DNA of 64,000 nucleotides from an uncultured Oscillospiraceae bacterium (GCA_947585425.1 CANPWZ010000004.1:1-64000); one strand, 5' to 3'. Shown: positions 36,163 to 44,999, counted from the first letter of the stretch. The notes: generated by a model from the letters alone, not told the origin. Translations and numbers: made by a program.

Positions 36163-36285
36163 CGACCGACTCCACTTCGGTCCAACCGGCGGGCAGAGTG
36201 CCGCGGGCAGTCGATGCGTGAGACTGCCCGGAAGGGACGCCCGCCGCTGCGCCCCACGCAGGCGCTCTAAATATAATTGGAGGTT
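36163..36285 (+). promoter_or_regulatory. preQ1 riboswitch (class III likely) controlling queT
   Basis: A structured 120-nt leader between promoter and ribosome-binding site. Stems: GACCGA/TCGGTC (36164-36169 with 36177-36182), a long-range GGCGGGC/GCCCGCC (36188-36194 with 36239-36245) enclosing a perfect GGGCAGTC/GACTGCCC (36205-36212 with 36222-36229), then CTGCG/CGCAG (36247-36261). The GGAGG site at 36279-36283 is close by. queT genes are known preQ1-riboswitch targets, and class III was described mainly from Ruminococcaceae-type gut bacteria; the class assignment rests on context and layout, not on a computed match. Confidence 0.7.
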
Positions 36286-36290
36286 TTTTT

Positions 36291-36800
36291 ATGCGCAGAT
36301 CCACTGTCCGCGACCTGGCCTTTGCCGCAATCATCGCGGCCGTCTACGCCGTTCTGACCCTGGCACTGCCCATCCCCCAGTATCAGGGGGTGCAGCTCCG
36401 GGTGGCCGAGGCTCTCACCGTGCTGCCCTTCCTGTTCCCGGCGGCCACGCCGGGGCTGGTGGTGGGCTGCTTCCTGGCCAACTTCCTGGGCTCTCCCATG
36501 GCGGTGGACTGGATTTTCGGCACCCTGGCCACCCTCATCGCCTGCCTGCTGACCCAGCGGGCGCCCAACCGCTGGCTGGCCCCCCTGCCCCCGGTGATCT
36601 GCAACGCGGTCATCGTGGGGGCGGAAATCGCCTTCTTCTATCCTCTGGAGGGGATGGGCTTCTGGGCGGCCTACGCCCTCAACGCCTTCACCGTGGGGCT
36701 GGGGGAACTCATCGTCTGCTATGTGCTGGGCTCCCTGCTGCTGGCGGCGCTGCCCAGGGTGCCCGCCCTGCGGGCCTCGCTCAGGCAGGACGCGGGCTGA
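36291..36800 (+). CDS. queT: QueT-family queuosine precursor transporter
   Basis: 169-residue membrane protein with about five segments: LAFAAIIAAVYAVLTLAL, VRVAEALTVLPFLFP-type motif (LRVAEALTVLPFLFPAATPG), then GSPMAVDWIFGTLATLIACL and a C-terminal VGLGELIVCYVLGSLLL. It matches the QueT family (ECF substrate-specific component) for preQ0/preQ1 or related queuine precursors. It would use the shared ECF module encoded elsewhere. ATG 36291 follows GGAGG; the leader holds a preQ1-type riboswitch. The next gene (tcdA) is 36 bp downstream. Confidence 0.9.
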   Translation: MRRSTVRDLAFAAIIAAVYAVLTLALPIPQYQGVQLRVAEALTVLPFLFPAATPGLVVGCFLANFLGSPMAVDWIFGTLATLIACLLTQRAPNRWLAPLPPVICNAVIVGAEIAFFYPLEGMGFWAAYALNAFTVGLGELIVCYVLGSLLLAALPRVPALRASLRQDAG

Positions 36801-36836
36801 TCCCGCGAACAATTCATTGATTGGAGGGGGTCCGCC

Positions 36837-37580
36837 GTGGAGGACCAATATTCCCGCACCCGGCTGCTGCTGGGCCAGGCCGCCCTGGACAAGCTCCGCC
36901 GTTCCAGAGTGGCCGTGTTCGGCGTGGGCGGCGTGGGCGGCTACGCGGTGGAGGCCCTGGCCCGGAGCGGGGTGGGGCGGTTAGACCTCATCGACAGCGA
37001 TACGGTGTCCCTGTCCAACCTGAACCGGCAGATCATCGCTCTGCACAGCACCGTGGGGATGTACAAGGTGGACGCCGCCGCCGCCCGGGTGAAGGACATC
37101 GACCCCGCCATCGAGGTGCGGACGTATCGGGTGTTCTACATCCCCGAGACGGCGGAGCAGTTCGATTTTTCCCAATACGATTACGTGGTGGACGCCATCG
37201 ACACCGTCACCGGCAAGCTGGCCCTGGTGGAGCGGGCCAAACAGGCCGGAGTGCCTGTCATCAGCTGCATGGGGGCCGGGAACAAGCTGGACGCCGCCGC
37301 CTTCGAGGTGGCCGACATCGGCAAAACCGCCATGTGCCCCCTGGCCCGTGTTATGCGCAAGGAGCTGCGGAAGCGCGGCATTACTCATTTGAAGGTGGTC
37401 TACTCCCAGGAGGAGGCCCTGGCCCCCCTGGAGGAGATCGAAACGGAGGGCCAGCGGCGGCCGGTCCCCGGCAGCGCGGCCTTTGTGCCGGGGGCGGCGG
37501 GGCTCATCGCCGCCGGCGAGGTGGTCAAGGACCTGACCGCGGACCAGCGGGCCGCCGCCCGGAGGGAGGAGGAACCATGA
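36837..37580 (+). CDS. tcdA: tRNA threonylcarbamoyladenosine dehydratase
   Basis: 247-residue E1-like enzyme (MoeB/ThiF fold) that cyclises t6A at position 37 of tRNAs to ct6A. Nucleotide motif GVGGVGGYAVEALAR (residues 29-43), DSDTVSLSNLNRQ with the adenylation Arg, VDAIDTVTGK, and the catalytic Cys in ISCMGAGNKLDA. It starts at GTG 36837 with GGAGGGGG upstream. Downstream DUF1643 gene overlaps by 4 bp. Co-transcription with queT makes a small tRNA-modification unit (queuosine import and ct6A). Confidence 0.92.
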   Translation: MEDQYSRTRLLLGQAALDKLRRSRVAVFGVGGVGGYAVEALARSGVGRLDLIDSDTVSLSNLNRQIIALHSTVGMYKVDAAAARVKDIDPAIEVRTYRVFYIPETAEQFDFSQYDYVVDAIDTVTGKLALVERAKQAGVPVISCMGAGNKLDAAAFEVADIGKTAMCPLARVMRKELRKRGITHLKVVYSQEEALAPLEEIETEGQRRPVPGSAAFVPGAAGLIAAGEVVKDLTADQRAAARREEEP

Positions 37581-38200
37581 GGCACATCCCAAAGAGCGCC
37601 ACCGGGGTGCTGGAGATCGTCTCCTTTGAGGACGCGCTGAAAGAGGCCCTGGAGCCCTCCCCGGAGTACGATGTGGACAAATGGCTATACGTGCCCAACT
37701 CCTACGGCGAGTACCGGTATATCCTGGGCACACGGGGCGTGAAGCCCCTGATCTGCGTGGGGGTGAACCCCTCCACCGCCGCGCCGGACGCCCTGGACCG
37801 CACCCTCCAGTCCGTCCAGCGGGTGGCCAAATCCAACGGCTACGACAGCTTCATCATGTTCAATGTGTACGCCCAGCGGGCCACCGTGCCCAACGACATG
37901 GACCGGGAGCTGAATCCCGCCCTCCACGCCGAAAATATGCGGGCCTTTGACTATGTGCTGTCCCTGGACGAGGGCGGGCGCCCGGCGGTGTGGGCCGCCT
38001 GGGGGGCGGTCATCGAGAAGCGGGACTATCTGCCCCGGTGCGTGCGAGACATGATCGCGGTGGGGGAGAAGCGGGGCGCCCGGTGGTATTCCGCCGGAAA
38101 GCGCTCCAAAGCCGGGCACCCCCACCACCCCCTGTACTTAAAGAGCGACAGCCCCCTGGAGGACTTCGACGCAGGGGCGTACCTGGATTCCCTGGACTGA
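37577..38200 (+). CDS. DUF1643 domain protein
   Basis: 207-residue protein with the DUF1643 pattern: CVGVNPSTAAPDALDRTLQ, then FIMFNVYAQRAT, VWAAWGAVIEKRDYL and a C-terminal GHPHHPLYL. The function of the family is unknown; genes are often near tRNA or DNA-modification genes. Its ATG overlaps the tcdA stop (ATGA), so it is translated with tcdA. No membrane segment or signal. A short terminator follows. Confidence 0.85.
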   Translation: MRHIPKSATGVLEIVSFEDALKEALEPSPEYDVDKWLYVPNSYGEYRYILGTRGVKPLICVGVNPSTAAPDALDRTLQSVQRVAKSNGYDSFIMFNVYAQRATVPNDMDRELNPALHAENMRAFDYVLSLDEGGRPAVWAAWGAVIEKRDYLPRCVRDMIAVGEKRGARWYSAGKRSKAGHPHHPLYLKSDSPLEDFDAGAYLDSLD

Positions 38201-38207
38201 CGTGAGC

Positions 38208-38236
38208 GAGGGGCGGCCTTTGGCCGCCCCTCTTTT
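38208..38236. terminator. Bidirectional intrinsic terminator
   Basis: Stem GAGGGGCGGCC / GGCCGCCCCTC with a 3-nt loop, TTTT on the right, between convergent operons. Confidence 0.88.
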
Positions 38237-38237
38237 C

Positions 38238-38408
38238 TCAGCCGTCCCCCCGGGTGAGGTTCTCCGCGTAGTCCTTGAGACTCTCAAAGGAGTTTACCCC
38301 GGTGACCCGGGTGCTGATCTGGTCCCGCACGTACTGGGGGAGCTGATCGTAATACTGCCGGGCCTCGGGCTCGCTTCGGAGCAGGGCCTCCAAATCGGGA
38401 TATTTCAT
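38238..38408 (-). CDS. Small conserved-type protein (56 residues)
   Basis: ORF starting MKYPDLEALLRSEPEARQYY, acidic with one helix-turn-helix-like stretch: YDQLPQYVRDQI then VTGVNSFESLKDYAENL. The last part aligns with the same region of the 65-residue protein next door (TRGVKSREEMRQFVDRL), so the pair looks like a tandem duplication. ATG 38408 has a ribosome-binding site (GAGGTGATTTTG). Not found by a 60-residue length cut-off. Function unknown. Confidence 0.7.
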   Translation of the reverse strand: MKYPDLEALLRSEPEARQYYDQLPQYVRDQISTRVTGVNSFESLKDYAENLTRGDG

Positions 38409-38413
38409 CAAAA

Positions 38414-38611
38414 TCACCTCATACTGTTATACGTTTCCTGGGGCTGGGCCAGCCGGTCCACGAACTGGCGCATCTCCTCCCGGGACTTGACGCCGCGGGT
38501 CCGGCGGACCAGGGCGGACTTCTCCTCCGGGGACAGGGACTCAAAGTTTTTCATGGCGGGCTCGTTCATGGCCAGGGCCATGGCGAAGCCCAGGGGCAGC
38601 TCGCTGTCCAT
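38414..38611 (-). CDS. Small conserved-type protein (65 residues)
   Basis: Starts MDSELPLGFAMALAMNEPAMKNFES; the pattern LSPEEKSALVRRTRGVKSREEMRQFVDRL resembles a family of small Firmicute proteins related to the C-terminal helix pair of YdeI-like proteins, of unknown function. GAGGTG lies 7 bp before the ATG at 38611. It ends 5 bp upstream of the 56-residue gene, forming a two-gene unit; both share the motif (T/R)GVxSxEx(M/L). Confidence 0.72.
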   Translation of the reverse strand: MDSELPLGFAMALAMNEPAMKNFESLSPEEKSALVRRTRGVKSREEMRQFVDRLAQPQETYNSMR

Positions 38612-38670
38612 TGTGATCACCTCGCCCACAGTATTTGCGGGATGGCGGGCGGGTATGCGCGGGCGGACGG

Positions 38671-38703
38671 AAAGAGGCCCCGGCGCGCTGCGCCGGGGCC
38701 TTT
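38671..38703 (-). terminator. Terminator of the ECF sigma/anti-sigma operon
   Basis: 11-bp stem GGCCCCGGCGC / GCGCCGGGGCC with a 3-nt loop; on the minus strand it is followed by CTCTTT. Confidence 0.8.
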
Positions 38704-38718
38704 CGGTGAGTTGATCTG

Positions 38719-40029
38719 TTATCCGTTCGCGCTGCCCAGGGCATTGGCCATGACGCCGTTCAGCACCAGCCGGATGTCCCTGATGGAGTAGTACAGGGTA
38801 AGGTAGTCCCTGTTCATGACCACAAGGTCTTCCAAAGAGGCGTTGGGATATTCACGCATCATGTCGGCAAGCCACGGGTCGTCCGGCTCCCACTCTGTGG
38901 GTTCCAGCGTCTCCGGGTCCACGAATCCAAAGGGATACTCCACATCGCTGGTGAGGGTCATCACATAGGAGCCGCCCTCGGTGTGGGCCAGCTCGTAGCC
39001 GGGCACCATGGTCCACGATGCGTCATCATCATCCGCCCAGCTCACTGTGAACAGGAGACCCATGATGGGGAATTCGCCGGAGATTTCGTCAAATAAGTCC
39101 TCTACGAACAGATTTTCGGACACACAGTAGTCATAGACGGATTTGCAGAAGACGTTATACACGCCACGCTCGTCGTCGCGGACGACGGTGTATTTGTCCT
39201 TCCATTCGTCGGGCAAAATCAGAGAGATGCCGATGTCGTCCAGGTCGATGGTCTCGGGCCCGTCTTTGCCGTTCTGCCTCAGCGCGCCCACGATCTTGCC
39301 GTCCACCTCCAGCAGGATGTCGGCGATCTGTCCGTCCATCTCCTCGTATTCCTCGGTCTGCGCCACGTACTCCCGCACCTCCGGATCGTCCATGTTTATG
39401 GAGTTATAGTCGATGGGGGCCGCCAGATAGGTCCGCACGTCGCTGGGCTCGGTCAGGCCGTAGGTCCCGTCCTCTGTGGACAGCAGAAAAAAGGCGGGCC
39501 AGGGGGTACGGCGGTAAAACTCCTCTTTGGTCATGGGTTCGTCGAAGCAGCGATGCACGTAGAATAGCTGGCCCAGGATCGGGCCGTTCTCGTCATGGAA
39601 GCCCTCCCGGGCCATGCACCAGTCGTAGATGGATTTGACGTAGACCGTGCAGACCCCGTCTTTCATCTCTGCCACGTATTTGCCCTTCCACTCGTCGGGC
39701 AGGATCAGGGAGAAGCCGCCGTCCTCGATCTCGATGGTCTCCTGCTCCTTCGGCACCTCCACCACCCGCTCGGTGGAGAAGGCCAGCGCCCCCACCGCCA
39801 TGCTTGCCACGCACAGGGCCACCACCGCGGCGATGGCGGCCACCCGCGCCAGGGTAAAGATCTTCCGTTTCACCGGCTTTTTTTCCTTTTTCACAGTCTG
39901 CCCCGCGAAGTCCAGCCGGGCGTACACCTGCTCCAGCCGCTCGTCCAGACCGGGGGGCAGGGGGGTATCCTCCTGCCGGGCCATGTCCCGCAGAAGCTCG
40001 TCGAACTGTTCGTCGGTGCGTCTCATCAT
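38719..40029 (-). CDS. Anti-sigma-like membrane protein with duplicated extracytoplasmic domain
   Basis: 436-residue protein: N-terminal cytoplasmic region (residues 1-55, with DEQFDELLRDMARQ), one membrane segment (59-83), then two copies of a ~160-residue domain, each opening with I-x-LILPDEWK-x-KY (108-118 and 268-280) and a VKSIYDWC / CKSVYDYC strand (131-138 and 295-302). The gene starts at ATGATG overlapping the sigma-factor stop, the usual layout of an ECF sigma and its membrane-bound regulator. By analogy the N-terminus holds the sigma factor and the outside domains sense an unknown signal. Confidence 0.78.
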   Translation of the reverse strand: MMRRTDEQFDELLRDMARQEDTPLPPGLDERLEQVYARLDFAGQTVKKEKKPVKRKIFTLARVAAIAAVVALCVASMAVGALAFSTERVVEVPKEQETIEIEDGGFSLILPDEWKGKYVAEMKDGVCTVYVKSIYDWCMAREGFHDENGPILGQLFYVHRCFDEPMTKEEFYRRTPWPAFFLLSTEDGTYGLTEPSDVRTYLAAPIDYNSINMDDPEVREYVAQTEEYEEMDGQIADILLEVDGKIVGALRQNGKDGPETIDLDDIGISLILPDEWKDKYTVVRDDERGVYNVFCKSVYDYCVSENLFVEDLFDEISGEFPIMGLLFTVSWADDDDASWTMVPGYELAHTEGGSYVMTLTSDVEYPFGFVDPETLEPTEWEPDDPWLADMMREYPNASLEDLVVMNRDYLTLYYSIRDIRLVLNGVMANALGSANG

Positions 40030-40661
40030 TCATCCTCCTGTTCCAGCCGCATCCACAGCAGCACCCGCGCCCGGCTCAGCCGGGTCTTTACCGCCCCCGG
40101 CGTCAGCGCCAGGATGTCGGCGATCTCGCTGATGGGCAGTTCCTCATAGTAGAACAGCGTCACCGGGGCCCGGAGGCCGTCGGGCAGGGCCTTCACGTGG
40201 TCCCACAGGCCTATCTCGCCATCCATGTCCCGCCGGGGGGCGGCGGGCTCCCGGGTCAGTTCCTCCAGGGGGACGGTGTCCTGCCGCCGGTACAGGATGC
40301 GGTAGGACTCGTTGGCCGTGATCCGCATGAGCCAGCTCTTCACGCTGTTCTGTTTTCGCAGTCCGTCCAGATGGACAAAGGAGCGCAGCACCGCCTCGGA
40401 GACCGCGTCCTCCGCGTCGGCGTCGCTGCGGAGGATGCTCCGGGCCAGCCGGAACATGGCGGTCTTGTTGGCCTCGATCTGGGCGCAGAACCAGTCCCGC
40501 CGTGGGTCGGCGTCCTGTCCCGCCCGGCCCCGGACGGGGGCCTCCTCCCGGCTGCCGCCGGGGAACCGGCTGATGACCGCGGCCGCGCTCACCTGCCGCG
40601 CCGCCGCTGTTTGCAAAGGTCTCACACTTCCACCCGCTCTCGATTTGTTCTGTCCGGACAT
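40026..40661 (-). CDS. ECF-type RNA polymerase sigma factor
   Basis: Sigma factor of 211 residues. Region 2 covers MFRLARSILRSDADAEDAVSEAVLRSFVHLD, region 4 covers ALPDGLRAPVTLFYYEELPISEIADILALTPGAVKTRLSRARVLL (as successive motifs). About 57 residues precede the conserved start DWFCAQIEANK, which is long; a possible ECF promoter (TGTAACC on the minus strand, 40688-40694) would place transcription at or after the ATG 40661, so an internal GTG at 40625 may be the real start. Coupled to the anti-sigma gene; autoregulation is likely. Confidence 0.85.
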   Translation of the reverse strand: MSGQNKSRAGGSVRPLQTAAARQVSAAAVISRFPGGSREEAPVRGRAGQDADPRRDWFCAQIEANKTAMFRLARSILRSDADAEDAVSEAVLRSFVHLDGLRKQNSVKSWLMRITANESYRILYRRQDTVPLEELTREPAAPRRDMDGEIGLWDHVKALPDGLRAPVTLFYYEELPISEIADILALTPGAVKTRLSRARVLLWMRLEQEDE

Positions 40662-40687
40662 CCATAAGACCGGCGGGGAGGGGAAAA

Positions 40688-40694
40688 GGTTACA
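40688..40694 (-). promoter_or_regulatory. Candidate ECF-sigma -35 element
   Basis: TGTAACC on the minus strand with the AAC core typical of ECF -35 elements, between the rpsU terminator and the sigma gene. The -10 is not clear (CGGTC about 16 bp on). Confidence 0.35.
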
Positions 40695-40712
40695 GGAAAA
40701 AGAAAAATTTTC

Positions 40713-40747
40713 AAAAAAAGTCCGGCACAGTCTCCTGTGCCGGACTT
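40713..40747 (-). terminator. Terminator of rpsU
   Basis: Stem AAGTCCGGCACAG / CTGTGCCGGACTT with a 4-nt loop; on the minus strand it is followed by seven T. Confidence 0.92.
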
Positions 40748-40759
40748 CTCACGCTCGGA

Positions 40760-40942
40760 TCAATAGAACTTCTTGCGGTTCTTGCGGGCGGCCTCGCTCT
40801 TCTTGCGCCGCTTGACGCTGGGGCTGTCATAGAACTCGCGCTTGCGGACCTCGGCCAGCACGCCGGACTTGGCGCAGCTGCGCTTAAACCGCTTCAGAGC
40901 GTTCTCCAGGGACTCGCCCTCGCGGACATGAACTTCGGACAT
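40760..40942 (-). CDS. rpsU: 30S ribosomal protein S21
   Basis: 60-residue protein, complete. The S21 pattern is clear: [19 protein letters not shown], then [20 protein letters not shown] and a Lys/Arg-rich end. S21 helps anchor the 3' end of 16S rRNA during initiation. Own consensus promoter at 41022-41050 and own terminator; ATG 40942 behind GGAGGG. The ~73-nt leader can form GGCCA/TGGCC. Confidence 0.97.
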   Translation of the reverse strand: MSEVHVREGESLENALKRFKRSCAKSGVLAEVRKREFYDSPSVKRRKKSEAARKNRKKFY

Positions 40943-41021
40943 CTATGTTTTCCCTCCTTCCGAGGGCATCCGGCTCGATCCAGGATGCTTCCAGGCCACT
41001 GTACATGGCCCTAACAGCAGT

Positions 41022-41050
41022 ATTATATGAGAAAACTTCTCCGTTGTCAA
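41022..41050 (-). promoter_or_regulatory. Sigma-A promoter of rpsU
   Basis: Full consensus TTGACA (41045-41050), 17-bp spacer, TATAAT (41022-41027); start near 41015. One of the strongest promoters of the window. Confidence 0.9.
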
Positions 41051-41091
41051 CCGCAAAATATGGTAGTTTTTTTGAAGGGGGACAACAAGGG

Positions 41092-43521
41092 TCACTGCGG
41101 CTTGACGATCAGGTTGACCAGGCGGCCGGGCACCACGATGGACTTCACCAGGCCCATGCCGGCGGTGAACTTCTGCACCTTGGGGTCGGCCTGAGCGGCG
41201 GCGATGATGGCCGCGTTGTCCGCGCCGGCGGGGACAACGATGTTGGCCCGCACCTTGCCGTTGACCTGGACGGCCATCTGCACCGTGTCGGCCACGGTCT
41301 TGCTCGCGTCGTAGGCGGGCCAGGACTGCTGGCACACGAAGCCCTCGCCGCCCAGCGTCTCCCACAGCTCCTCGCAGATGTGGGGGGCGAAGGGGGAGAG
41401 GATGGTGAGCAGGGTCTTCATGTCGCCCCGGGAGCAGCCGTTTTTCTGAAAATCGCCCACTAAGGTCATCATGGCGGCGATGGCGGTGTTGAACTTCATC
41501 CCCTCGATGTCGTCCGCCACCTTCTTGATGGTCTTGTGGAGGCCGGCCTCATTGGCGGGGGTGTGGTCCGTGCTGGGGTCGCAGCTCTCGGCCAGGTTCC
41601 ACACCTTGTCCAGGAAACGCTTGCAGCCCTTCACCGCGTTGTCGCTCCACACGGCGGCCTGCTCAAAGTCGCCGATGAACATGATATACAGCCGCAGGGT
41701 GTCGGCGCCGTAGTTTTTCACCACGTCGTCGGGATTGACCACGTTCCCCCTGGACTTGGACATCTTCTCGCCGCCCTCGCCCAGGATCATGCCGTGGGAG
41801 GTCCGCTTCTGGTAGGGCTCCTTGGTGGGCACCACGCCGATGTCGTACAGGAACTTGTGCCAGAACCGGGAGTAGAGCAGGTGGAGGGTGGTGTGCTCCA
41901 TGCCGCCGTTGTACCAGTCCACCGGGGACCAGTAGTCCAGGGCCTCCTTGGAGGCCAGGGCCTTGTCGTTGCGGGGATCCATATAGCGGAGGAAGTACCA
42001 GCTGGAGCCCGCCCACTGGGGCATGGTGTCGGTCTCCCGCCGGGCGGATCCGCCGCAGCAGGGGCAGGTGGTGTTCACCCACTCGGTCATCTTGCTCAGC
42101 GGGGACTCCCCGTCATCGGTGGGCTCGTAGGACTCCACCTCGGGCAGCAGCAGGGGCAGTTCCGACTCGGGGATGGGCTGCCAGCCGCACTTGTCGCACC
42201 ACACCATGGGGATGGGCTCGCCCCAGTAGCGCTGGCGGGAGAACACCCAGTCCCGGAGCTTGTAGTTCACCTGGGCCTTGCCGATGCCCTCCTCCTCCAG
42301 CCACCTGGTGATGACGGGGATGGCCTGCTTCACGGTGAGGCCGTTCAAAAATTCGGAGTTCACCAGGATGCCGGTGTCGTCCTTGGCGGTGAAGGCGGCC
42401 TTCTGCACGTCCTCGCCGCCGGAGACCACCTCGATGATCTCGCAGCCGAACTTCTTGGCGAAGTCCCAGTCCCGGTCGTCGTGGGCGGGGACGGCCATGA
42501 TGGCGCCGGTGCCGTAGGTGGCCAGCACGTAGTCGGAGATGAAGATGGGGATCTCCCGGCCGTTCACGGGGTTGACGGCCTTCACACCGTCCAGACACAC
42601 GCCGGTCTTGTCCTTGTTCAGCTCGGTCCGCTCCAGATCGGACTTGGAGGCGGCGGCCTTCTGGTAGGCGGCCACCTCGTCCATGTTTTTCAGGACGGGG
42701 GCCCACTTTTTGATGAGGGCGTGCTCCGGGGAGAGGACCATATAGGTGGCGCCGAACAGGGTGTCGGGCCGGGTGGTGAAGACCACGATGTCGTCCCCGG
42801 TGGTGGCCTTGAAGGTGACCTCCGCGCCGGTGGACCGGCCGATCCAGTTGCGCTGCTGGATCTTCACCCGCTCGATGAAGTCCACGTCGTCCAGATCGTC
42901 GATGAGCCGCTGGGCGTACTCGGTGATCTTCAGCATCCACTGGGACTTCTCCTTGCGGATGACGGGGGCGCCGCACCGCTCGCACACGCCCTCCACCACT
43001 TCCTCATTGGCCAGCACGCACTTACAGGAGGTACACCAGTTCACCGGCATGGTGGTCTTGTAGGCCAGGCCGTGCTTGTAGAGCTGGAGGAAGATCCACT
43101 GGGTCCACTTGTAGTAATCGGGGTCGGTGGTGTCCACCACCCGGTCCCAGTCGAAGCCGTAGCCCAGCATTTTGAGCTGCCGGGTGAAGTTGGCGATGTT
43201 CTGCTTCGTCACGACGGCGGGGTGGACGTGGTTCTTGATGGCGTAGTTCTCGGTGGGCAGGCCGAAGGCGTCGAACCCGATGGGGAACAGCACGTTATAG
43301 CCGTCCATCCGCTTTTTCCGGGTGACGATGTCCATGGCGGTGAAGGGCCGGGGATGGCCCACGTGGAGCCCCTGGCCGGAGGGGTAGGGGAACTCGATGA
43401 GGCCGTAGAACTTGGGCTTATCGCTCTTGTCTGCCGCGGCGAAGACCTTGGCGTCCTCCCATTTCCTCTGCCACTTGGGCTCGATGGAGGCGAAATCGTA
43501 TTTCAAAGCGCACACTTCCAT
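41092..43521 (-). CDS. leuS: Leucyl-tRNA synthetase
   Basis: 809-residue class I synthetase. HIGH motif as [15 protein letters not shown] motif in [12 protein letters not shown]1 editing domain with [12 protein letters not shown] and [12 protein letters not shown], and zinc-type cysteines [13 protein letters not shown]. Translation may start at the ATG 43521 or at TTG 43506 ([12 protein letters not shown] is the conserved N-terminus and GGAAG precedes the TTG); the ATG lacks a clear ribosome-binding site. No T-box precedes it, the leader being under 50 nt. Confidence 0.97.
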   Translation of the reverse strand: MEVCALKYDFASIEPKWQRKWEDAKVFAAADKSDKPKFYGLIEFPYPSGQGLHVGHPRPFTAMDIVTRKKRMDGYNVLFPIGFDAFGLPTENYAIKNHVHPAVVTKQNIANFTRQLKMLGYGFDWDRVVDTTDPDYYKWTQWIFLQLYKHGLAYKTTMPVNWCTSCKCVLANEEVVEGVCERCGAPVIRKEKSQWMLKITEYAQRLIDDLDDVDFIERVKIQQRNWIGRSTGAEVTFKATTGDDIVVFTTRPDTLFGATYMVLSPEHALIKKWAPVLKNMDEVAAYQKAAASKSDLERTELNKDKTGVCLDGVKAVNPVNGREIPIFISDYVLATYGTGAIMAVPAHDDRDWDFAKKFGCEIIEVVSGGEDVQKAAFTAKDDTGILVNSEFLNGLTVKQAIPVITRWLEEEGIGKAQVNYKLRDWVFSRQRYWGEPIPMVWCDKCGWQPIPESELPLLLPEVESYEPTDDGESPLSKMTEWVNTTCPCCGGSARRETDTMPQWAGSSWYFLRYMDPRNDKALASKEALDYWSPVDWYNGGMEHTTLHLLYSRFWHKFLYDIGVVPTKEPYQKRTSHGMILGEGGEKMSKSRGNVVNPDDVVKNYGADTLRLYIMFIGDFEQAAVWSDNAVKGCKRFLDKVWNLAESCDPSTDHTPANEAGLHKTIKKVADDIEGMKFNTAIAAMMTLVGDFQKNGCSRGDMKTLLTILSPFAPHICEELWETLGGEGFVCQQSWPAYDASKTVADTVQMAVQVNGKVRANIVVPAGADNAAIIAAAQADPKVQKFTAGMGLVKSIVVPGRLVNLIVKPQ

Positions 43522-43556
43522 TTCGGCGGATATGACCGCAGGATAATCAAGTTTGA

Positions 43557-43585
43557 ATTATAACCCGTCCTTTGGGCTTTTTCAA
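43557..43585 (-). promoter_or_regulatory. Sigma-A promoter of leuS
   Basis: TTGAAA (43580-43585), 17-bp spacer, TATAAT (43557-43562); start near 43550. Confidence 0.82.
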
Positions 43586-43629
43586 GAGGGACGCGGGAAT
43601 TTTTCCGGGAATTTGATGGGTTTACCCTC

Positions 43630-43658
43630 TTGCAAAAAAGAAAAAGGTGTAGTACAAT
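43630..43658 (+). promoter_or_regulatory. Sigma-A promoter of the aminotransferase gene
   Basis: TTGCAA (43630-43635), 17-bp spacer, TACAAT (43653-43658); start near 43665. Divergent from the leuS promoter. Confidence 0.75.
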
Positions 43659-43724
43659 GCACTCAACGCTTTTATGCTTTAATACATCGAACGAACGAAG
43701 CGAACCGGAAAGGTCGGGAGTCCT

Positions 43725-44927
43725 ATGGTTTCAGAGGCCATGCGCCAGCTGGGCGCCACCGGCAACCCCATGCGGGTGCTGTTTGAATACGGGAAGAAGC
43801 GGGCCGCCGTGGTGGGCGCGGAGAACGTGCTGGACCTGGCCCTGGGCAACCCCAGCGTCCCCCCGCCCCCTCAGGTGAACGACGTGATCCGGGAGGTGCT
43901 GTCCGGCCCCATGGCCGACTCGGTCCACGGCTACACCAGCGCCGTGGGCGATCTGGACGTCCGCTCCCGCATCGCCATCTCCCTGAACCGGCGGTTCAGC
44001 GCCGGCTGCCGGGCGGAGGACCTGTTCCTCACCTGCGGGGCGGCCCCGGCCCTCTGCGCCTGCTTCAAGGGACTGGCCTGCCCCGGCGACAGGTTTATGG
44101 TCATCACCCCCTACTTCACCGAGTACCGCATCTTCATCCAGGGCGCGGGGGCGGAGGTGGTGGAGGTCCCCGCCGACCGCAGGACCTTCCTGCTGGACAT
44201 CGACGCCGTCGAGGCCGCCCTGGACCCCTCCGTCAAGGGCGTGGTCATCAACTCCCCCAACAACCCCTCCGGGGTGGTGTACCCCCGGGAGAACCTGGAG
44301 GCCCTGGCAAATCTCCTCCGCCGGAAGAGCGCCGAGTACGGCGCCCCCATCTATCTCATCTCCGACGAGCCCTACCGGGAGATCGTGTACGACGGGGTGG
44401 AGGTCCCCTGGGTGCCCTCCGTGTATGAGAACACCCTGGTCTGCTACTCTTACAGCAAGGCCATCTCCCTTCCCGGCGAGCGCATCGGCTACGTGCTGGT
44501 GCCCCCCGCCATGGAGGACCACGACGCCGTGTTCCAGGCGGTGGCGGGGGCGGGCCGGTGTACCGGTCACATCAACGCCCCCTCCCTGTTCCAGCAGGTG
44601 GCCGCCGCCTGCGACGGCATGGTCAGCGACCTGACCTCCTACACCGTCAACCGCAACCGGCTGTATGACTCCCTCACCGCCATGGGCTTTGAGTGCGTCA
44701 AGCCCGACGGCACCTTCTATCTGCTGATGAAGTCCCCCGAGCCCGACGCCGCCGCCTTCTCCCGGAGGGCCATGGAGCTGGACCTGCTGTTCCCGGACAC
44801 CTCCTCCTTCTCCTGCCCCGGCTTCGTCCGCATCGCCTACTGCGTGCCGGTGGAGCGGGTGGAGAAGGCCATCCCCCGGTTCGCCAGGCTTGCCGAGCTG
44901 TACGGCCTGAAGGCCAGGACTGCCTGA
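43725..44927 (+). CDS. PLP-dependent aminotransferase, class I/II
   Basis: 400-residue fold-type I aminotransferase. Cofactor lysine in SYSKAISLPGERIGY (about residue 246), NSPNNPSGVVYP for the PLP-side Asn/Pro pattern, ISDEPYREIVYDG and a late Arg in CPGFVRIAYC. The subgroup acts on amino acids such as aspartate, alanine or aromatic ones; specificity cannot be set from sequence. It stands alone with its own promoter and terminator. Confidence 0.9.
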   Translation: MVSEAMRQLGATGNPMRVLFEYGKKRAAVVGAENVLDLALGNPSVPPPPQVNDVIREVLSGPMADSVHGYTSAVGDLDVRSRIAISLNRRFSAGCRAEDLFLTCGAAPALCACFKGLACPGDRFMVITPYFTEYRIFIQGAGAEVVEVPADRRTFLLDIDAVEAALDPSVKGVVINSPNNPSGVVYPRENLEALANLLRRKSAEYGAPIYLISDEPYREIVYDGVEVPWVPSVYENTLVCYSYSKAISLPGERIGYVLVPPAMEDHDAVFQAVAGAGRCTGHINAPSLFQQVAAACDGMVSDLTSYTVNRNRLYDSLTAMGFECVKPDGTFYLLMKSPEPDAAAFSRRAMELDLLFPDTSSFSCPGFVRIAYCVPVERVEKAIPRFARLAELYGLKARTA

Positions 44928-44939
44928 ATATGCCCCCAA

Positions 44940-44967
44940 AGAGCCGCCCGCGGGCGGCTCTTTTTTT
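44940..44967 (+). terminator. Terminator of the aminotransferase gene
   Basis: Self-complementary GAGCCGCCCGCGGGCGGCTC followed by seven T. Confidence 0.92.
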
Positions 44968-44999
44968 CGCTCTTAATTGTTTTTTAAGGAAATTCCCCC

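Noticed and set aside
41092-43521. Two overlapping plus-strand 675-codon frame opposite leuS.
   Set aside because: Same shadow effect; leuS motifs are complete on the minus strand.
43522-43640. T-box in front of leuS.
   Set aside because: The promoter is under 50 bp from the start codon, leaving no room; no GGTGGTACCGCG core seen.
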